Of a stretch of 64,000 nucleotides of DNA, positions 63,914 to 64,000 are shown piece by piece. Source of the stretch: Bacillota bacterium (GTDB lineage Bacteria > Bacillota > UBA4882 > UBA8346); the NCBI GenBank assembly GCA_023429995.1, contig JAEZCE010000026.1, positions 48,231-112,230 of the forward strand, read 5' to 3'. Position 1 is the first letter of the stretch; each line of letters begins with the position of its first letter. The translations under genes were made by a program, and so were the position numbers. The notes beneath the pieces were generated by a model, which saw only the letters and a program-made list of their open reading frames with translations, ran no database searches and had not been told where the DNA came from.

Positions 63914-64000
63914 AGCGATTGAACGAGAACCGGAGGTGTACGCGCCTTCTTCGAAGGCGAGATGTACACTGAGGATCGGAGTGATTGAGTAACGACGTAA

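Overview
The window reads as one continuous chromosomal stretch of a sporulating, motile member of the Bacillota (Firmicutes), probably a saccharolytic anaerobe from a deep clostridial or Limnochordia-like branch. The evidence is two Spo0E-type phosphatase-like proteins, many AGGAGG-type ribosome binding sites, YesM/YesN two-component pairs, a ydaO-type c-di-AMP riboswitch and two GEMM-I c-di-GMP riboswitches. None of the four solute-binding proteins carries a lipobox cysteine, and a long Prc/Tsp-type periplasmic protease is present. Both facts hint at a diderm (outer-membrane-bearing) Firmicute, but this is inference. No rRNA, tRNA, CRISPR array or intact transposase was seen.

1-7.7 kb: a LacI regulator with two palindromic operators, a PotABCD-type ABC transporter, an adenine deaminase and a nucleoside phosphorylase form what looks like a nucleobase/nucleoside uptake and salvage operon. 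7.7-13 kb is a scarred zone: a PAS gene with an in-frame stop, paired 9-bp repeat arrays, a small exported protein, a collapsed MarR gene that keeps its operator next to an intact MFS exporter, an HD-GYP remnant, and two XRE regulators involved in a 200-bp duplication. 13-18 kb: two Spo0E-like genes meeting end to end, then a response regulator, a second adenine deaminase and a 7TM-like histidine kinase.

18-31 kb: a MetE-like methyltransferase and LysR regulator, a secreted SGNH esterase with a CBM2 module, a GT-B-like glycosyltransferase, a diguanylate cyclase, an ECF sigma factor with a small membrane protein, a B12-dependent radical SAM enzyme, a DapB homologue under a c-di-AMP riboswitch, a LysM-L,D-transpeptidase and an ArsC/Spx-family protein. 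31-40.5 kb: cheW and an MCP gene, each behind its own GEMM-I riboswitch, then unknown genes, a Smr protein, an HD-GYP phosphodiesterase and the Prc-type protease. c-di-GMP synthesis, breakdown and sensing thus lie within about 15 kb.

40.6-63.3 kb is a carbohydrate island: three CUT1-type ABC operons, each ordered binding protein - terminator - permease - permease and none with its own ATPase. Two convergent YesMN two-component pairs lie between the first and second, and an AraC regulator is divergent from the third. The second operon carries a nucleoside hydrolase and a GH43-like beta-propeller protein; the third carries a GH127 beta-L-arabinofuranosidase. Together they suggest uptake and hydrolysis of pentofuranosides such as arabinan fragments. 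The last 0.7 kb is non-coding and holds an inverted pair of a divergent repeat element that runs to the window edge.
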